Below, piece after piece: positions 34,248 through 45,805 of a stretch of 64,000 bases of DNA (the stretch's first letter is position 1; each line of letters begins with the position of its first letter). A program made the position numbers and the translations under genes. Source of the DNA: Mycobacterium sp. 852013-51886_SCH5428379 (GTDB taxonomy: Bacteria; Actinomycetota; Actinomycetes; Mycobacteriales; Mycobacteriaceae). The stretch covers positions 1 to 64,000 of the forward strand of contig NZ_LZSU01000044.1 in the NCBI RefSeq assembly GCF_001665575.1, written 5' to 3'. The notes beneath the pieces were generated by a model that did not search any database, was not told the origin of the DNA, and saw only the letters and a program-made list of their open reading frames with translations.

Positions 34248-36218
34248 TCAGGCGCCGTGGCGGAGCCGTTCGAGAGCGGCCAGTACGCGTGTGGTGTCGG
34301 TGGTGGCCCAGAACGGCGGCAGCGACGCCCGCAGGTAGCCGCCGTAGCGGGCGGTGGCCATCCGCGAGTCGAGGACGGCCACGACGCCGCGGTCGTCGGT
34401 GCGGCGCAGCAACCGGCCCGCGCCCTGGGCGAGCAGCAGCGCGGCGTGCGAGGCCGCGACCGCCATGAACCCGTTGCCGCCGTGCGCGGTCACCGCCCGC
34501 TGACGCGCGGTCAGCAGCGGATCGTCGGGACGGGGGAACGGGATCCGGTCGATCAGCACCAGCGACAGCGACGGTCCGGGGACGTCGACGCCCTGCCACA
34601 GCGACAGGGTGCCGAACAGCGAACACTCGGGGTCGTCGGCGAACCGCTGCACCAGCAGCGACGTGGCGTCCTCGCCCTGACACAGCACCGGGGTGTCGAG
34701 CCGCTCGCGCATCACCTCGGCCGTCGCCCTGGCGGCGCGCATCGACGAGAAGAGACCGAGGGTGCGCCCGCCCGCGGCGGTGATCAGCGCCTCGATCTCC
34801 TTGAGCTGTTCGGCCGAGCCGGTGCCGTCGCGGCCCGGCGGCGGCAGATGCGCGGCGACGTAGAGGATTCCCGCCTTGGCGTGCTCGAACGGCGATCCCA
34901 CGTCCAGGCCCTGCCATCGGGTTTCGGTGAGCCCCCACGCACGGGCCATCGCATCGAACGATCCGCCGACGGTCAGCGTCGCGGAGGTCAGTACCGTCGT
35001 CGCGTGATCGAACAGCCGGGTGCGCAGCAGACCGGCGACCGAAAGCGGCGCCACGCGCAACACCGCCCGCGTCGTACCGCGCATGTCCTCGTGGTCGAGC
35101 CACACCACATCGGTGCGGTCGGGGATGGCGGGGACGAACGAGTCGACGACGCGTGACGCCGTGGCGCTGATGTCGCCGAGCGCGGTGACGGCCTCGGCGC
35201 GCGCGGCGGCCGCGGCGGGATCGGTCGGGCGGGTGTCGATCGTCGCGCGGGCGCGGTCGGCGGCGTCACGCAGTGCGGTCAGATAGGTGGCGAGTTCGTC
35301 GTCGAGGCGGTCGATCCGGCCCGGTGTGGCGTCGTGCAGCGCCGACATCAGCGTCGCGGAGATCGCCTCGAAGCGTTCGGCGAGTTCGGGATCCACCAGC
35401 CGGGCGGCCCGCCGTTGCGCGACACCCAGTGCGGCGGAGGACAGTTCGGCAGTTGCCACCGAGGTCACCCGGTCGGCGAGCTCGTGTGCCTCGTCGACGA
35501 CGACGAGGGTGTGTTCGGGCAGGACCGCGGCATCGGAGATCGCGTCGATGGCCAGTAGTGCATGGTTGGTCACGACCACATCGGCAGCGCCGGCGCGCCC
35601 GCGCGCCTTCTCCGAGAAGCAGTCCGTGCCGAACGGACAGCGGGCCACCCCGATGCACTCGCGGGCCGACACGCTGACCTGGCTCCACGACCGGTCGGCC
35701 ACCCCGGGTTTCAGTTCGTCACGGTCCCCGGTCTCGGTGTCCGACGACCAGGCGGTCAGCCGTTTGACGTCCCGGCCCAGTGCGGTGGCCGCGACCGCGT
35801 CGAACAGTTCCTCCTGCGGGCGGTCGGCCGGTTCGTCCGCGGCGCTGCCGTTGTGGATCTTGTTCAGGCACAGGTAGTTTCCGCGGCCTTTGAGCAGCGC
35901 GAAGCGCGGCCGCCTCGGCAGCACCGCGGTCAGGGCGTCGGCGAGGCGGGGCAGGTCGCGGTCGACGAGCTGGCGTTGCAGGGCGATGGTCGCCGTCGAG
36001 ATCACCACCGGCTCCTCCGCGGCCAGCGCATGGGCGATGGACGGCACCAGATAGGCCAGCGACTTGCCGGTGCCCGTACCCGCCTGGACGGCCAGATGCT
36101 CACCGGCGTCGAACGCGTGGGCCACCGCCTCGGCCATCCGCACCTGGCCGGGCCGCTCGGCGCCGCCGACCGCCGCGACGGCGGCGGCGAGCAGGTCGGC
36201 GACGGCGTTACCGGTCAT
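34248..36218 (-). CDS. dinG: ATP-dependent DNA helicase DinG-like (XPD family)
   Basis: A 656-aa superfamily 2 5'-3' helicase. It has Walker A QAGTGTGKSLAYLVPS (about residue 45), four cysteines between the Walker A and DEAH motifs (NYLC, REC, ARC, TDC) that fit an XPD-type iron-sulfur cluster, Walker B VVDEAHELAD, and helicase motif VI near QGAGRLLRRTDDRG. It unwinds structured DNA or R-loops during repair. The ATG at 36218 overlaps the pncB 3' end by 11 bases. Order dinG-pncB-clpS matches M. tuberculosis Rv1329c-Rv1331. Confidence 0.95.
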   Translation of the reverse strand: MTGNAVADLLAAAVAAVGGAERPGQVRMAEAVAHAFDAGEHLAVQAGTGTGKSLAYLVPSIAHALAAEEPVVISTATIALQRQLVDRDLPRLADALTAVLPRRPRFALLKGRGNYLCLNKIHNGSAADEPADRPQEELFDAVAATALGRDVKRLTAWSSDTETGDRDELKPGVADRSWSQVSVSARECIGVARCPFGTDCFSEKARGRAGAADVVVTNHALLAIDAISDAAVLPEHTLVVVDEAHELADRVTSVATAELSSAALGVAQRRAARLVDPELAERFEAISATLMSALHDATPGRIDRLDDELATYLTALRDAADRARATIDTRPTDPAAAAARAEAVTALGDISATASRVVDSFVPAIPDRTDVVWLDHEDMRGTTRAVLRVAPLSVAGLLRTRLFDHATTVLTSATLTVGGSFDAMARAWGLTETRWQGLDVGSPFEHAKAGILYVAAHLPPPGRDGTGSAEQLKEIEALITAAGGRTLGLFSSMRAARATAEVMRERLDTPVLCQGEDATSLLVQRFADDPECSLFGTLSLWQGVDVPGPSLSLVLIDRIPFPRPDDPLLTARQRAVTAHGGNGFMAVAASHAALLLAQGAGRLLRRTDDRGVVAVLDSRMATARYGGYLRASLPPFWATTDTTRVLAALERLRHGA

Positions 36219-37536
36219 ACGTGCGCGGCGCGGCCATGCGCGTCGGGATCGCGGGTTCGCCGCGCGACAGTGCCAGCCCGTCCCACGGCAGGCTTTTCAG
36301 CCCTGCGGCCACCCGCTCGCGGCCCGCGGCCAGATCGGGTGTGCCGACGGGTTCGCCGGCCCGGACGAATTCGGTGGTCAGCTGACGCGACGACAGCGCG
36401 GCCGAGAGCGAGGCAAGGTCGGCGGGCGGTTCGCCTGCGAAGTACGCGACCTCCTCGACCACGGTGCCCGACGCCCGCGCCAACCGCATCGCCGCCTTGC
36501 GACCGCCGTGGGATTGCTTGTGAGTGCTGCGCTTCTCCACCGGGATCCCGTCGACTTCGACGAGTTTGTAGACCATGCCGGCCGTCGGCGCCCCCGAACC
36601 GGTCACCAGCGAGGTGCCCACCCCGTAGATGTCGACCGGTTCGGCGCGCAGCGCGGCGATCGCGAATTCGTCGAGGTCGCCGGAGACGACGATGCGGGTA
36701 TCGGTGGCGCCGAGGCCGTCGAGTTGCTCGCGCACCTGCCGCGCCAGCACACCCAGGTCGCCGGAGTCGATCCGCACCGCCCCCAGTTGCGGACCGGCCA
36801 CCTCGACGGCGTTGGCCACGCCCGCGGTGATGTCGTAGGTGTCGACGAGCAGCGTGGTGTCCACGCCGAGCGCGTCGACCTGTGCGCGGAAGGCGGCCCG
36901 TTCGTCGGGTCCGTTCGAGGTGGTGTGCAGCAGGGTGAACGCGTGCGCGCTCGTCCCGAGCGCCGGCACGCCGTAGCGGCGCTGCGCCTCCAGATTCGAC
37001 GTCCCGGCGAAACCGGCCAGATACGCCGCCCGCGCCGCCGCGACTGCGGCGTACTCATGGGTGCGGCGCGACCCCATCTCGATGATCGGCCGGCCCTCGG
37101 CGGCCGAGACCATCCGCGCGGCGGCCGAGGCGATGGCGCTGTCGTGGTTGAAGATGGACAGCGCCAGCGTCTCGAGGACCACGCATTCGGCGAACGTGCC
37201 GTGCACCGACAGCACCGGTGACCCGGGGAAGTAGAGCTCACCCTCGGCGTAGCCGTCGATGTCCCCCCGGAACCGGTAATCCCGCAGATAGCGGAGGGTG
37301 ACCGGGTCCAGGAAGTCCTCGAGGGAGCGCAACGCGTCGTCGTCGAAGACGAATTCCTCAACCACCTCGAGAAACCGCGCGGTGCCCGCGACGACGCCGT
37401 ACCGCCTGCCCTCGGGCAACCGCCGGGCGAACACCTCGAACGAGGCACGCCGCTGCGCGGTGCCGTCGCGCAACGCGGCTGCCAGCATTGTGAGTTCGTA
37501 CTTGTCGGTCAGCAGCGCGGCCGTCACAGGTGTCAC
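36208..37536 (-). CDS. pncB: Nicotinate phosphoribosyltransferase
   Basis: A 442-aa enzyme that makes nicotinate mononucleotide from nicotinic acid and PRPP in NAD salvage. LLTDKYELTMLAAALRDG opens the protein, IRIDSGDLGVL and GVGTSLVTGSGAPTAGMVYKLVE line the PRPP site, and KRSTHKQSHGGRK is the conserved phosphate-binding segment. Length is close to the M. tuberculosis enzyme (about 448). It is divergent from clpS across 35 bp. Confidence 0.95.
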   Translation of the reverse strand: MTPVTAALLTDKYELTMLAAALRDGTAQRRASFEVFARRLPEGRRYGVVAGTARFLEVVEEFVFDDDALRSLEDFLDPVTLRYLRDYRFRGDIDGYAEGELYFPGSPVLSVHGTFAECVVLETLALSIFNHDSAIASAAARMVSAAEGRPIIEMGSRRTHEYAAVAAARAAYLAGFAGTSNLEAQRRYGVPALGTSAHAFTLLHTTSNGPDERAAFRAQVDALGVDTTLLVDTYDITAGVANAVEVAGPQLGAVRIDSGDLGVLARQVREQLDGLGATDTRIVVSGDLDEFAIAALRAEPVDIYGVGTSLVTGSGAPTAGMVYKLVEVDGIPVEKRSTHKQSHGGRKAAMRLARASGTVVEEVAYFAGEPPADLASLSAALSSRQLTTEFVRAGEPVGTPDLAAGRERVAAGLKSLPWDGLALSRGEPAIPTRMAAPRTYDR

Positions 37537-37571
37537 CGTAGCCGTTGCGGGCGCCCCGGTATCCTGGCGAC

Positions 37572-37874
37572 ATGGTTACGCCGGCGAAGGCCCGCCCGGA
37601 AACCCACGAGGACCGTGACGTGGAGACGGGGGAGGCCACCGACACCCCCTGGGTGACCATCGTCTGGGACGATCCGGTGAATCTGATGACCTACGTGACC
37701 TACGTGTTCCAGAAGCTCTTCGGTTACAGCGAGCCGCACGCCACCAAACTGATGATGCAGGTCCACAACGAGGGCAAGGCCGTGGTCTCGGCAGGTAGTC
37801 GCGAGTCCATGGAAGTCGACGTCACCAAGCTGCACGCTGCCGGTCTGTGGGCGACCATGCAGCAGGACCGCTGA
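37572..37874 (+). CDS. clpS: ATP-dependent Clp protease adaptor ClpS
   Basis: A 100-aa adaptor that delivers N-degron substrates to ClpC/ClpA-ClpP. The core [20 protein letters not shown], the His-containing VHNEGKAVV and the closing [10 protein letters not shown] strand are typical. A longer start at 37545 is possible, but ATG 37572 matches family length. It precedes DUF2017 by 15 bases, a pairing conserved across actinobacteria. Confidence 0.95.
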   Translation: MVTPAKARPETHEDRDVETGEATDTPWVTIVWDDPVNLMTYVTYVFQKLFGYSEPHATKLMMQVHNEGKAVVSAGSRESMEVDVTKLHAAGLWATMQQDR

Positions 37875-37889
37875 CCGGCGGGCCACGGA

Positions 37890-38477
37890 GTGCGGAAATG
37901 GAAGCGGGTGGAGACCTCCCGGGGCGTGCGGCTCCGGTCTGCCGTCGAAGCCCATGAGGCGGCGCTGCTGCGCAACCTGGTGACGTCGCTGTCCACCATG
38001 CTCGACGAGCGTGAGTCATCCGCTCCCGCAGACGAACTCGAAGAGATCACCGGAATGCGCACCGGGCACTCCAGCCCCCCGCAGGACGCGACGATGAAAC
38101 GACTGCTGCCCGACTTCTACCGCGCGCCGACCGACCATCCGGCGGGCTCCGGAACCGCCGAGAGCCTCAACAGCGCGCTGCGCAGCCTGCATGAACCGGG
38201 GATCATCGAAGCCAAACGCGAGGCTGCGCAACGGGTCCTGGCCACCGTGCCGGCCGGCGGCGGGAAGATCGAGTTGACCGAGGACGACGCCCACGCGTGG
38301 GCGGCCGCCATCAACGACGTGCGGCTGGCGCTCGGTGCGATGCTCGACATCGGACCGCACGGCCCGGACCGGTTGCCGCCGGAGCATCCGATGGCCCACC
38401 ACCTCGACGTGTACCAGTGGCTGACGGTGCTGCAGGAGTACCTGGTGGTGGGCCTGATGGGCGGGCGAAACCCATGA
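37890..38477 (+). CDS. DUF2017 domain protein (Rv1332-like)
   Basis: A 195-aa helical protein always found next to clpS in actinobacteria. The N-terminal KWKRVETSRGVRLRSAVEAHEAALL and C-terminal YQWLTVLQEYLVVGLMGG are the family's conserved ends. Function unproven; the linkage to clpS suggests a regulatory role in Clp proteolysis (inference). GTG 37890; its stop overlaps the next ATG as ATGA. Confidence 0.9.
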   Translation: MRKWKRVETSRGVRLRSAVEAHEAALLRNLVTSLSTMLDERESSAPADELEEITGMRTGHSSPPQDATMKRLLPDFYRAPTDHPAGSGTAESLNSALRSLHEPGIIEAKREAAQRVLATVPAGGGKIELTEDDAHAWAAAINDVRLALGAMLDIGPHGPDRLPPEHPMAHHLDVYQWLTVLQEYLVVGLMGGRNP

Positions 38478-39493
38478 GCTCGATCACCGACGTCGGCGGT
38501 ATCCGCGTCGGCCAGCACCACCGCCTCGAGCCGGACGCCACCCTGGGTACGGGGTGGGCCAGCGGCACCACCGTGGTGCTGACCCCGCCCGGCACCGTCG
38601 GCGCGGTCGACGGCCGCGGTGGCGCGCCCGGCACCCGCGAGACCGATCTGCTCGAGCCGAGCAACTCGGTGCGCCACGTCGACGCGGTGGTGCTCACCGG
38701 CGGCAGCGCCTTCGGGCTGGCCGCCGCGGACGGGGTGATGACCTGGCTCGAGGAGCAGGGCCGCGGGGTGGCGCTCGACGGCGGCGTCGTGCCCATCGTC
38801 CCGTCGGCGGTGATCTTCGACCTTCCGGTGGGCGCGTGGTCGTGTCGGCCGACCGCCGAATTCGGTTACGCCGCAGCGCAATCCGCTGGTACCGAGGTGG
38901 CTGTGGGCGCTGTGGGCGCAGGAGCCGGCGCCCGCGCAGGCGTGCTCAAGGGTGGGGTCGGCACAGCGTCGACGGTGCTCGACTCCGGGGTCACCGTCGG
39001 GGCGCTGGTGGTGGTCAACTCCGCAGGCGAGGCCTTCGACACCACGACCGGGCTGCCGTGGATGGCCGAACACATCGGTGAGTTCGGCCTGGCGGCGCCC
39101 CCCGCCGACCAGGTGGCGGCCTACGCCGATCGGCACGCCGAGTTCGGTCCGCTGAACACCACCATCGCGGTGGTGGCGACCGACGCGGTGCTGTCGAAGG
39201 CGGCGTGCCGCCGGGTGGCGGTCGCCGCGCACGACGGGCTGGCCCGTACGCTGCGGCCCTGTCACACCCCGCTTGACGGCGACACGGTGTTCGCCCTCGC
39301 CACCGGTGCGATCGAGGTGCCACCGGACCCGGAGACACCGGCGTCGATGTCACCCGACGTGCCGTTGGTCACCGCGATCGGTGCCGCCGCGGCGGATTGC
39401 CTGGCGCGCGCGGTCCTCGTCGGCGTACTGGCGGCCGAGGGTGTGGCAGGAATACCCACGTACCGGGACCTGTTGCCCGGAGCGTTCAGGTGA
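38474..39493 (+). CDS. P1 family (DmpA/NylC-like) self-processing aminopeptidase
   Basis: A 339-aa N-terminal nucleophile hydrolase of peptidase family P1. It opens ITDVGGIRVGQHHR, has the conserved VLTGGSAFGLAAADGVM, and the self-cleavage site Asn-Thr in FGPLNTTIAVVATDA, which would free Thr as the nucleophile of the small subunit. The family cleaves N-terminal D- or beta-amino acids or nylon-type oligomers; the physiological substrate in mycobacteria is unknown. ATG 38474 overlaps the DUF2017 stop. Syntenic with Rv1333. Confidence 0.9.
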   Translation: MSSITDVGGIRVGQHHRLEPDATLGTGWASGTTVVLTPPGTVGAVDGRGGAPGTRETDLLEPSNSVRHVDAVVLTGGSAFGLAAADGVMTWLEEQGRGVALDGGVVPIVPSAVIFDLPVGAWSCRPTAEFGYAAAQSAGTEVAVGAVGAGAGARAGVLKGGVGTASTVLDSGVTVGALVVVNSAGEAFDTTTGLPWMAEHIGEFGLAAPPADQVAAYADRHAEFGPLNTTIAVVATDAVLSKAACRRVAVAAHDGLARTLRPCHTPLDGDTVFALATGAIEVPPDPETPASMSPDVPLVTAIGAAAADCLARAVLVGVLAAEGVAGIPTYRDLLPGAFR

Positions 39494-39521
39494 GACGTCT
39501 GCGAATCGATAGGGGAGTGCT

Positions 39522-39935
39522 GTGCTGGTGATCCGTGCCGATCTGGTCGATGCCATGGTCGCGCACGCCCGTGCCGACCACCCGGATGAGGCGTGCGGGA
39601 TCCTCGCCGGTCCGGAGGGCTTCGACCGGCCCGAACGCCACATCGCGATGGTCAACGCCGAACGGTCGCCGACGTTCTACCGATTCGACTCGATGGAGCA
39701 GTTGCGCGTGCACCGCGAGCTGGAGGCGGCGGGCGAGGTGCCCGTCGTCATCTACCACTCGCACACCGGTACCGAGGCCTATCCCAGCCGGACCGACGTC
39801 TCGATCGCCCAGGAACCCGACGCCCACTACGTCCTGATCTCCACCCGAGACCCCGACGACCACGAACTGCGCAGCTACCGCATCGTCGACGGGGTCGTCA
39901 CCGAAGAGCCCGTCAGCATCGTCGAGCAGTACTGA
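39522..39935 (+). CDS. mec: CysO-cysteine peptidase Mec (JAMM metalloprotease)
   Basis: A 137-aa zinc peptidase that cleaves cysteine from the C-terminus of CysO. The JAMM residues are visible: Glu23, the HSH pair at 79-81 and Asp92 in HSHTGTEAYPSRTD. GTG 39522 has a GGGGAG site. It is the first of the mec-cysO-cysM trio, which makes cysteine from O-phosphoserine through a protein-bound thiocarboxylate and resists oxidative stress. Confidence 0.95.
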   Translation: MLVIRADLVDAMVAHARADHPDEACGILAGPEGFDRPERHIAMVNAERSPTFYRFDSMEQLRVHRELEAAGEVPVVIYHSHTGTEAYPSRTDVSIAQEPDAHYVLISTRDPDDHELRSYRIVDGVVTEEPVSIVEQY

Positions 39936-39951
39936 GTAAAGGAACCACCGC

Positions 39952-41909
<1,958 letters not shown>

Positions 41910-41913
<4 letters not shown>

Positions 41914-42752
41914 GCCTCGCGGTCGATCTGAATTCGGCGCCGGTCGGTATCTTCGATTCCGGGGTCGGCGGTCTGACCGTGGCACGCGCCATCATCGATC
42001 AGTTGCCCGACGAGAACATCGTCTACGTCGGCGACACCGGCAACGGCCCCTACGGACCGCTGTCGATCGCGCAGATCCGCGCCCACGCCCTGGCGATCGG
42101 CGACGACCTCGTGCAGCGCGGGGTTAAGGCACTGGTCATCGCGTGCAACTCGGCGTCGTCGGCCTGTCTGCGCGATGCGCGCGAACGCTACGCCCCGGTG
42201 CCGGTCGTCGAGGTGATCCTGCCCGCGGTCCGGCGTGCCGTCGCGACCACCCGGACCGGGCGTATCGGGGTCATCGGGACGGCCGCCACGATCGCCTCCG
42301 GCGCCTACCAGGATGCGTTCGCCGCGGTTCCCGACGTCGAGGTGCTGGGAGTGGCCTGCCCCCGGTTCGTCGACTTCGTCGAGCGTGGCGTCACCAGCGG
42401 GCGGCAGGTGCTCGGCCTGGCCGAGGGGTATCTGGAGCCCTTGCAACGCGCGGAGGTCGACACGCTGGTGCTCGGCTGCACGCACTATCCGATGCTGTCG
42501 GGCCTGATCCAGCTGGCGATGGGCGATCACGTGACGCTGGTGTCCAGCGCGGAGGAGACGGCCAAGGATCTGCTGCGCGTGCTGACCGAGCGCGACCTGC
42601 TGCGTCCGCACCCCGAGGAGCCCGGCGCCGCCGGACCGACCCGGCTGTTCGAGTCCACCGGGGACCCCGACGCGTTCACCGCGCTGGCCGCACGGTTCCT
42701 CGGCCCGAGTCTGGACGGCGTGCAGCGGGTGCGGCGTCACATCGACGCGTGA
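41910..42752 (+). CDS. murI: Glutamate racemase
   Basis: A 280-aa cofactor-free racemase that supplies D-glutamate for peptidoglycan. The paired catalytic cysteines lie in IACNSASSA and LGCTHYPML, with substrate-binding [10 protein letters not shown] near the N-terminus. GTG 41910 overlaps the rhomboid stop (GTGA). Length is normal. Confidence 0.96.
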
Positions 42753-42825
42753 CGTGACGATCCGGTGATCAGCGGCGACAAACCGGCGATGTTTTCGTCA
42801 CCGGGTCTCTGGGCATGGCAAGCTA

Positions 42826-43596
42826 ATGGGCGTGCGAATCACCGTTCTGGGGTGCTCCGGCAGCGTCGTCGGACCTGATTCGCCCGCGTCCGGATACCTC
42901 GTGACGGCACCGGGCACACCTCCGCTGGTGCTGGATTTCGGGGGCGGCGTGCTCGGCGCGCTACAGCGCCACGCCGATCCCAACGAGATCCACGTGCTGC
43001 TGTCGCATCTGCATGCCGACCACTGTCTGGATCTGCCCGGGCTGTTCGTGTGGCGGCGCTACCACCCGTCGCCGGCCACCGAGCGCGGCGTCGTCTACGG
43101 TCCGGCCAACACATGGGCCCGGCTCGGCGCCGCATCGTCCCCCGAGGGCGGCGAGATCGACGACTTCTCCGACATCTTCGAGGTGCGGCAGTGGTCGGAC
43201 AACCATCCGGTGCAGATCGGCGAGCTGACGGTGCTGCCGCGGCTGGTGTGTCATCCGACGGAGTCCTACGGGATGCGGATCACCGATCCCTCCGGTGCGA
43301 CGTTCGTCTACAGCGGTGACACCGGCGTCTGCGATTCGGTCGTCGAACTCGCCCGTGGCGCCGACGTGTTCCTGTGCGAGGCGTCGTGGACGCACTCGCC
43401 GGATCGGCCGCCCAACCTGCACCTGTCGGGCACCGAGGCCGGGCAGTTGGCCGCCCGCGCCGGCGTCGGTGAACTGCTGTTGACCCACATCCCGCCGTGG
43501 ACCTCGCGGGAGGACGTCATCAGCGAGGCCAAGGCCGAGTTCGACGGCCCCGTGCATGCGGTTGTGCGCAACGAGTCGTTCGACGTCACCCGCTAG
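42826..43596 (+). CDS. MBL-fold cyclic nucleotide phosphodiesterase (Rv1339-like)
   Basis: A 256-aa metallo-beta-lactamase-fold enzyme. Metal ligands are visible in SHLHADHCLD, VCHPTES, YSGDTGVCDSV and LTHIPPW. I recall the M. tuberculosis orthologue Rv1339 being described as an atypical class II cAMP phosphodiesterase that lowers cAMP and affects drug tolerance. With the membrane adenylate cyclase upstream, both making and degrading cAMP are encoded in the window. ATG 42826; GTG 42832 possible. Confidence 0.9.
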   Translation: MGVRITVLGCSGSVVGPDSPASGYLVTAPGTPPLVLDFGGGVLGALQRHADPNEIHVLLSHLHADHCLDLPGLFVWRRYHPSPATERGVVYGPANTWARLGAASSPEGGEIDDFSDIFEVRQWSDNHPVQIGELTVLPRLVCHPTESYGMRITDPSGATFVYSGDTGVCDSVVELARGADVFLCEASWTHSPDRPPNLHLSGTEAGQLAARAGVGELLLTHIPPWTSREDVISEAKAEFDGPVHAVVRNESFDVTR

Positions 43597-43605
43597 GGTT
43601 GGCGC

Positions 43606-44388
43606 GTGTCCAGACGAGAAGACGGCCGCCTCGACGACGAGCTCCGGCCGGTACGGATCACCCGCGGATTCACCTCTCACCCGGCCGGATCGGTCCTCGT
43701 GGAGTTCGGTCAGACCAGGGTGATGTGCACCGCCAGCGTCACCGAAGGGGTGCCACGCTGGCGTAAGGGTTCGGGGCTGGGTTGGCTGACCGCCGAGTAC
43801 GCGATGCTGCCTGCGGCTACTCATGACCGCTCGGACCGCGAATCGGTGAAGGGCCGGGTCGGCGGGCGCACCCAGGAGATCAGCCGGCTGATCGGGCGGT
43901 CGCTGCGTGCCTGCATCGACTTGAACGCCTTGGGCGAGAACACGATCGCCATCGACTGTGACGTCCTGCAGGCCGACGGCGGCACCCGCACGGCGGCGAT
44001 CACGGGAGCCTACGTCGCCCTGGCCGATGCGGTGACCTTCCTCGCCGCGGCCGAGAAGCTGTCCGATCCGCGGCCGCTGTCCTGCGCGATCGCCGCGGTC
44101 AGCGTCGGCGTCGTCGACGGCCGGGTGCGCGTCGATCTGCCCTACTCGGAGGATTCGCGCGCCGAGGTCGACATGAACGTCGTCGTCACCGACACCGGCA
44201 CGCTGGTGGAGATCCAGGGCACCGGCGAGGGGGCGACGTTCCCCCGCTCGACGCTCGACAAACTGCTCGACCTCGCGATGGCGTCCAGCGAGCAGCTGTT
44301 CGCCGTCCAGCGCGAGGCGCTCGAGGCGCCGTATCCCGGTGTCTTGCCCGAGCCGAAATCACCGCCGAAGAAGGCGTTCGGCAGCTGA
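43606..44388 (+). CDS. rph: Ribonuclease PH
   Basis: A 260-aa phosphorolytic 3'-5' exoribonuclease that trims tRNA 3' ends. [63 protein letters not shown] and [18 protein letters not shown] are all family hallmarks. GTG 43606, ten bases after the phosphodiesterase gene. In M. tuberculosis rdgB follows directly; here a P450/TetR pair separates them. Confidence 0.96.
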   Translation: MSRREDGRLDDELRPVRITRGFTSHPAGSVLVEFGQTRVMCTASVTEGVPRWRKGSGLGWLTAEYAMLPAATHDRSDRESVKGRVGGRTQEISRLIGRSLRACIDLNALGENTIAIDCDVLQADGGTRTAAITGAYVALADAVTFLAAAEKLSDPRPLSCAIAAVSVGVVDGRVRVDLPYSEDSRAEVDMNVVVTDTGTLVEIQGTGEGATFPRSTLDKLLDLAMASSEQLFAVQREALEAPYPGVLPEPKSPPKKAFGS

Positions 44389-44394
44389 TCGCAG

Positions 44395-45615
44395 CTAGCT
44401 CAGCGCCAGTTCGAGGCGGTCGAGCCGGCGTACCAGCAGGCTGGGCAGCCAGCGGCCGGCACTGGTGGCTGTGACGTCCGTGGTGCGCTCCAGCAGATGT
44501 TCGAACACCAGCCGGGCCTCCAGACGCGCCAGCGCCGCTCCGACACAGAAGTGCACACCCCGGCCGAAGGCGAGGTGGCCCTTGGCTCCCTGGCGGTCGA
44601 GCCGGAACTCGTCGGGCTCCTCGAAGTGCGTCGGATCCCGATTGGCCGCGCCCCACAGCAGGAGCAACCGCGCACCGGCGGGCAGGTCCACCCCGGCGAG
44701 CGTGGTGTCGGCGACCACATGCCGGTAGTGGCCCCGGAACGGCGGCTCGAACCGCAGGGTCTCCTCGAGGAACGCACCGAGCAGCTGCGGATCGTCTCGC
44801 ACTGCCTGCTGCACGTCGGGCCGGCTCGTCAGAATCCAGGCCGCGGAGCCGATGAGTGACGCGGTCGACTCACCACCGGCGCTGAACAGCGTGATCATCA
44901 TCGTGAGCGCGGCGGTGTCGTCGAGCGAACCGTCGGCGCACGCGGTCGCCAGATCACCGAGCAGGTTGTCCGGCGAATCGGCCGCTGCCTGCTGGAACTG
45001 CTCCATGATGTACCCGGCCAGTTCCATCACCGCCACCCCGGCCGCTTCCAGCTGCTCGGGGGTGACCAGGCCCTCGACGACCTGCGTGGCGGCGTAACCC
45101 CACCGGATGAGCCGGTCGACGTCCGTGTCGGGTACGCCGATGATTCGCGCGACGATCCGCATCGGCAGTCGGTTCGCCATCGCCCCCATCCACTCGACGT
45201 CACCCCCGTCGGCAGCTGCCCGGAACATCTCGGTCACTGTGTCGGTGATGATCGGTTCGAACGCCCGGATGCGTCGTGCGGCCAGCTGCGGCAGGATCGC
45301 CTTACGGTGAACGGCGTGCACCGGGTCGTCGGCGGTGGCCAAAGCCTGCGTGGGCCCGCCCAATTCACCGATGGGAAATGCCTGAACGGGACCGCCGGGC
45401 TGATACGTCATCGTCGCGGTCAGGTTCGAGGAGAAGGCGTCGCAGCGATCGACTGCCGCATTGACCGCGTCCCAGCCGCATACGGCGTAGAAACCGGAAT
45501 CGCCGATGCGGTGCACCGCGCCCTGCCGGTGCATCTCCGCGTAGAGCGGATACGGGTCCTGCAGATGCCGGTCGTCGAAGAGTGCGAGGCCGAGTGCGCC
45601 GTCCGCGGGTGTCAT
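44395..45615 (-). CDS. Cytochrome P450 (possibly CYP144-like)
   Basis: A 406-aa P450 with I-helix SAGGESTAS, ExxR as EETLR and haem loop FGRGVHFCVGAALARLEA (proximal Cys357). The motif style resembles mycobacterial CYP144, but I cannot confirm the family. ATG 45615 chosen; a TTG at 45651 would lengthen it by 12 residues. It is convergent with rph (6-bp gap) and divergent from a TetR gene whose intergenic region has palindromes, so it is probably repressed by that TetR until a ligand appears. Confidence 0.93.
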   Translation of the reverse strand: MTPADGALGLALFDDRHLQDPYPLYAEMHRQGAVHRIGDSGFYAVCGWDAVNAAVDRCDAFSSNLTATMTYQPGGPVQAFPIGELGGPTQALATADDPVHAVHRKAILPQLAARRIRAFEPIITDTVTEMFRAAADGGDVEWMGAMANRLPMRIVARIIGVPDTDVDRLIRWGYAATQVVEGLVTPEQLEAAGVAVMELAGYIMEQFQQAAADSPDNLLGDLATACADGSLDDTAALTMMITLFSAGGESTASLIGSAAWILTSRPDVQQAVRDDPQLLGAFLEETLRFEPPFRGHYRHVVADTTLAGVDLPAGARLLLLWGAANRDPTHFEEPDEFRLDRQGAKGHLAFGRGVHFCVGAALARLEARLVFEHLLERTTDVTATSAGRWLPSLLVRRLDRLELALS

Positions 45616-45754
45616 CGCACCACGGTGACGGGAGGGCGACGGCGGCGTCAACGGTTGGCGACGAAGCCGAAACCGACGGTGGGTGCTTCGAGGTGTGATC
45701 GTCTCACCGCACCCCGCTGAACTCGGTAGATGCCGAGAAAACGGCCGGGATCCG

Positions 45755-45768
45755 TCTCAATGTTGAGA
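45755..45768. promoter_or_regulatory. TetR operator candidate: TCTCAA-TG-TTGAGA palindrome
   Basis: Perfect six-base arms separated by two bases, located 38 bases upstream of the TetR start (45806) and within the divergent region to the P450. A second inverted repeat, CTCGG-N6-CCGAG, is at 45722-45737. Either could be the binding site of the TetR; the first is the better palindrome. Confidence 0.5.
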
Positions 45769-45805
45769 GGATGGGGCAACACTGACGCAGAGGAATCACA
45801 TAGCG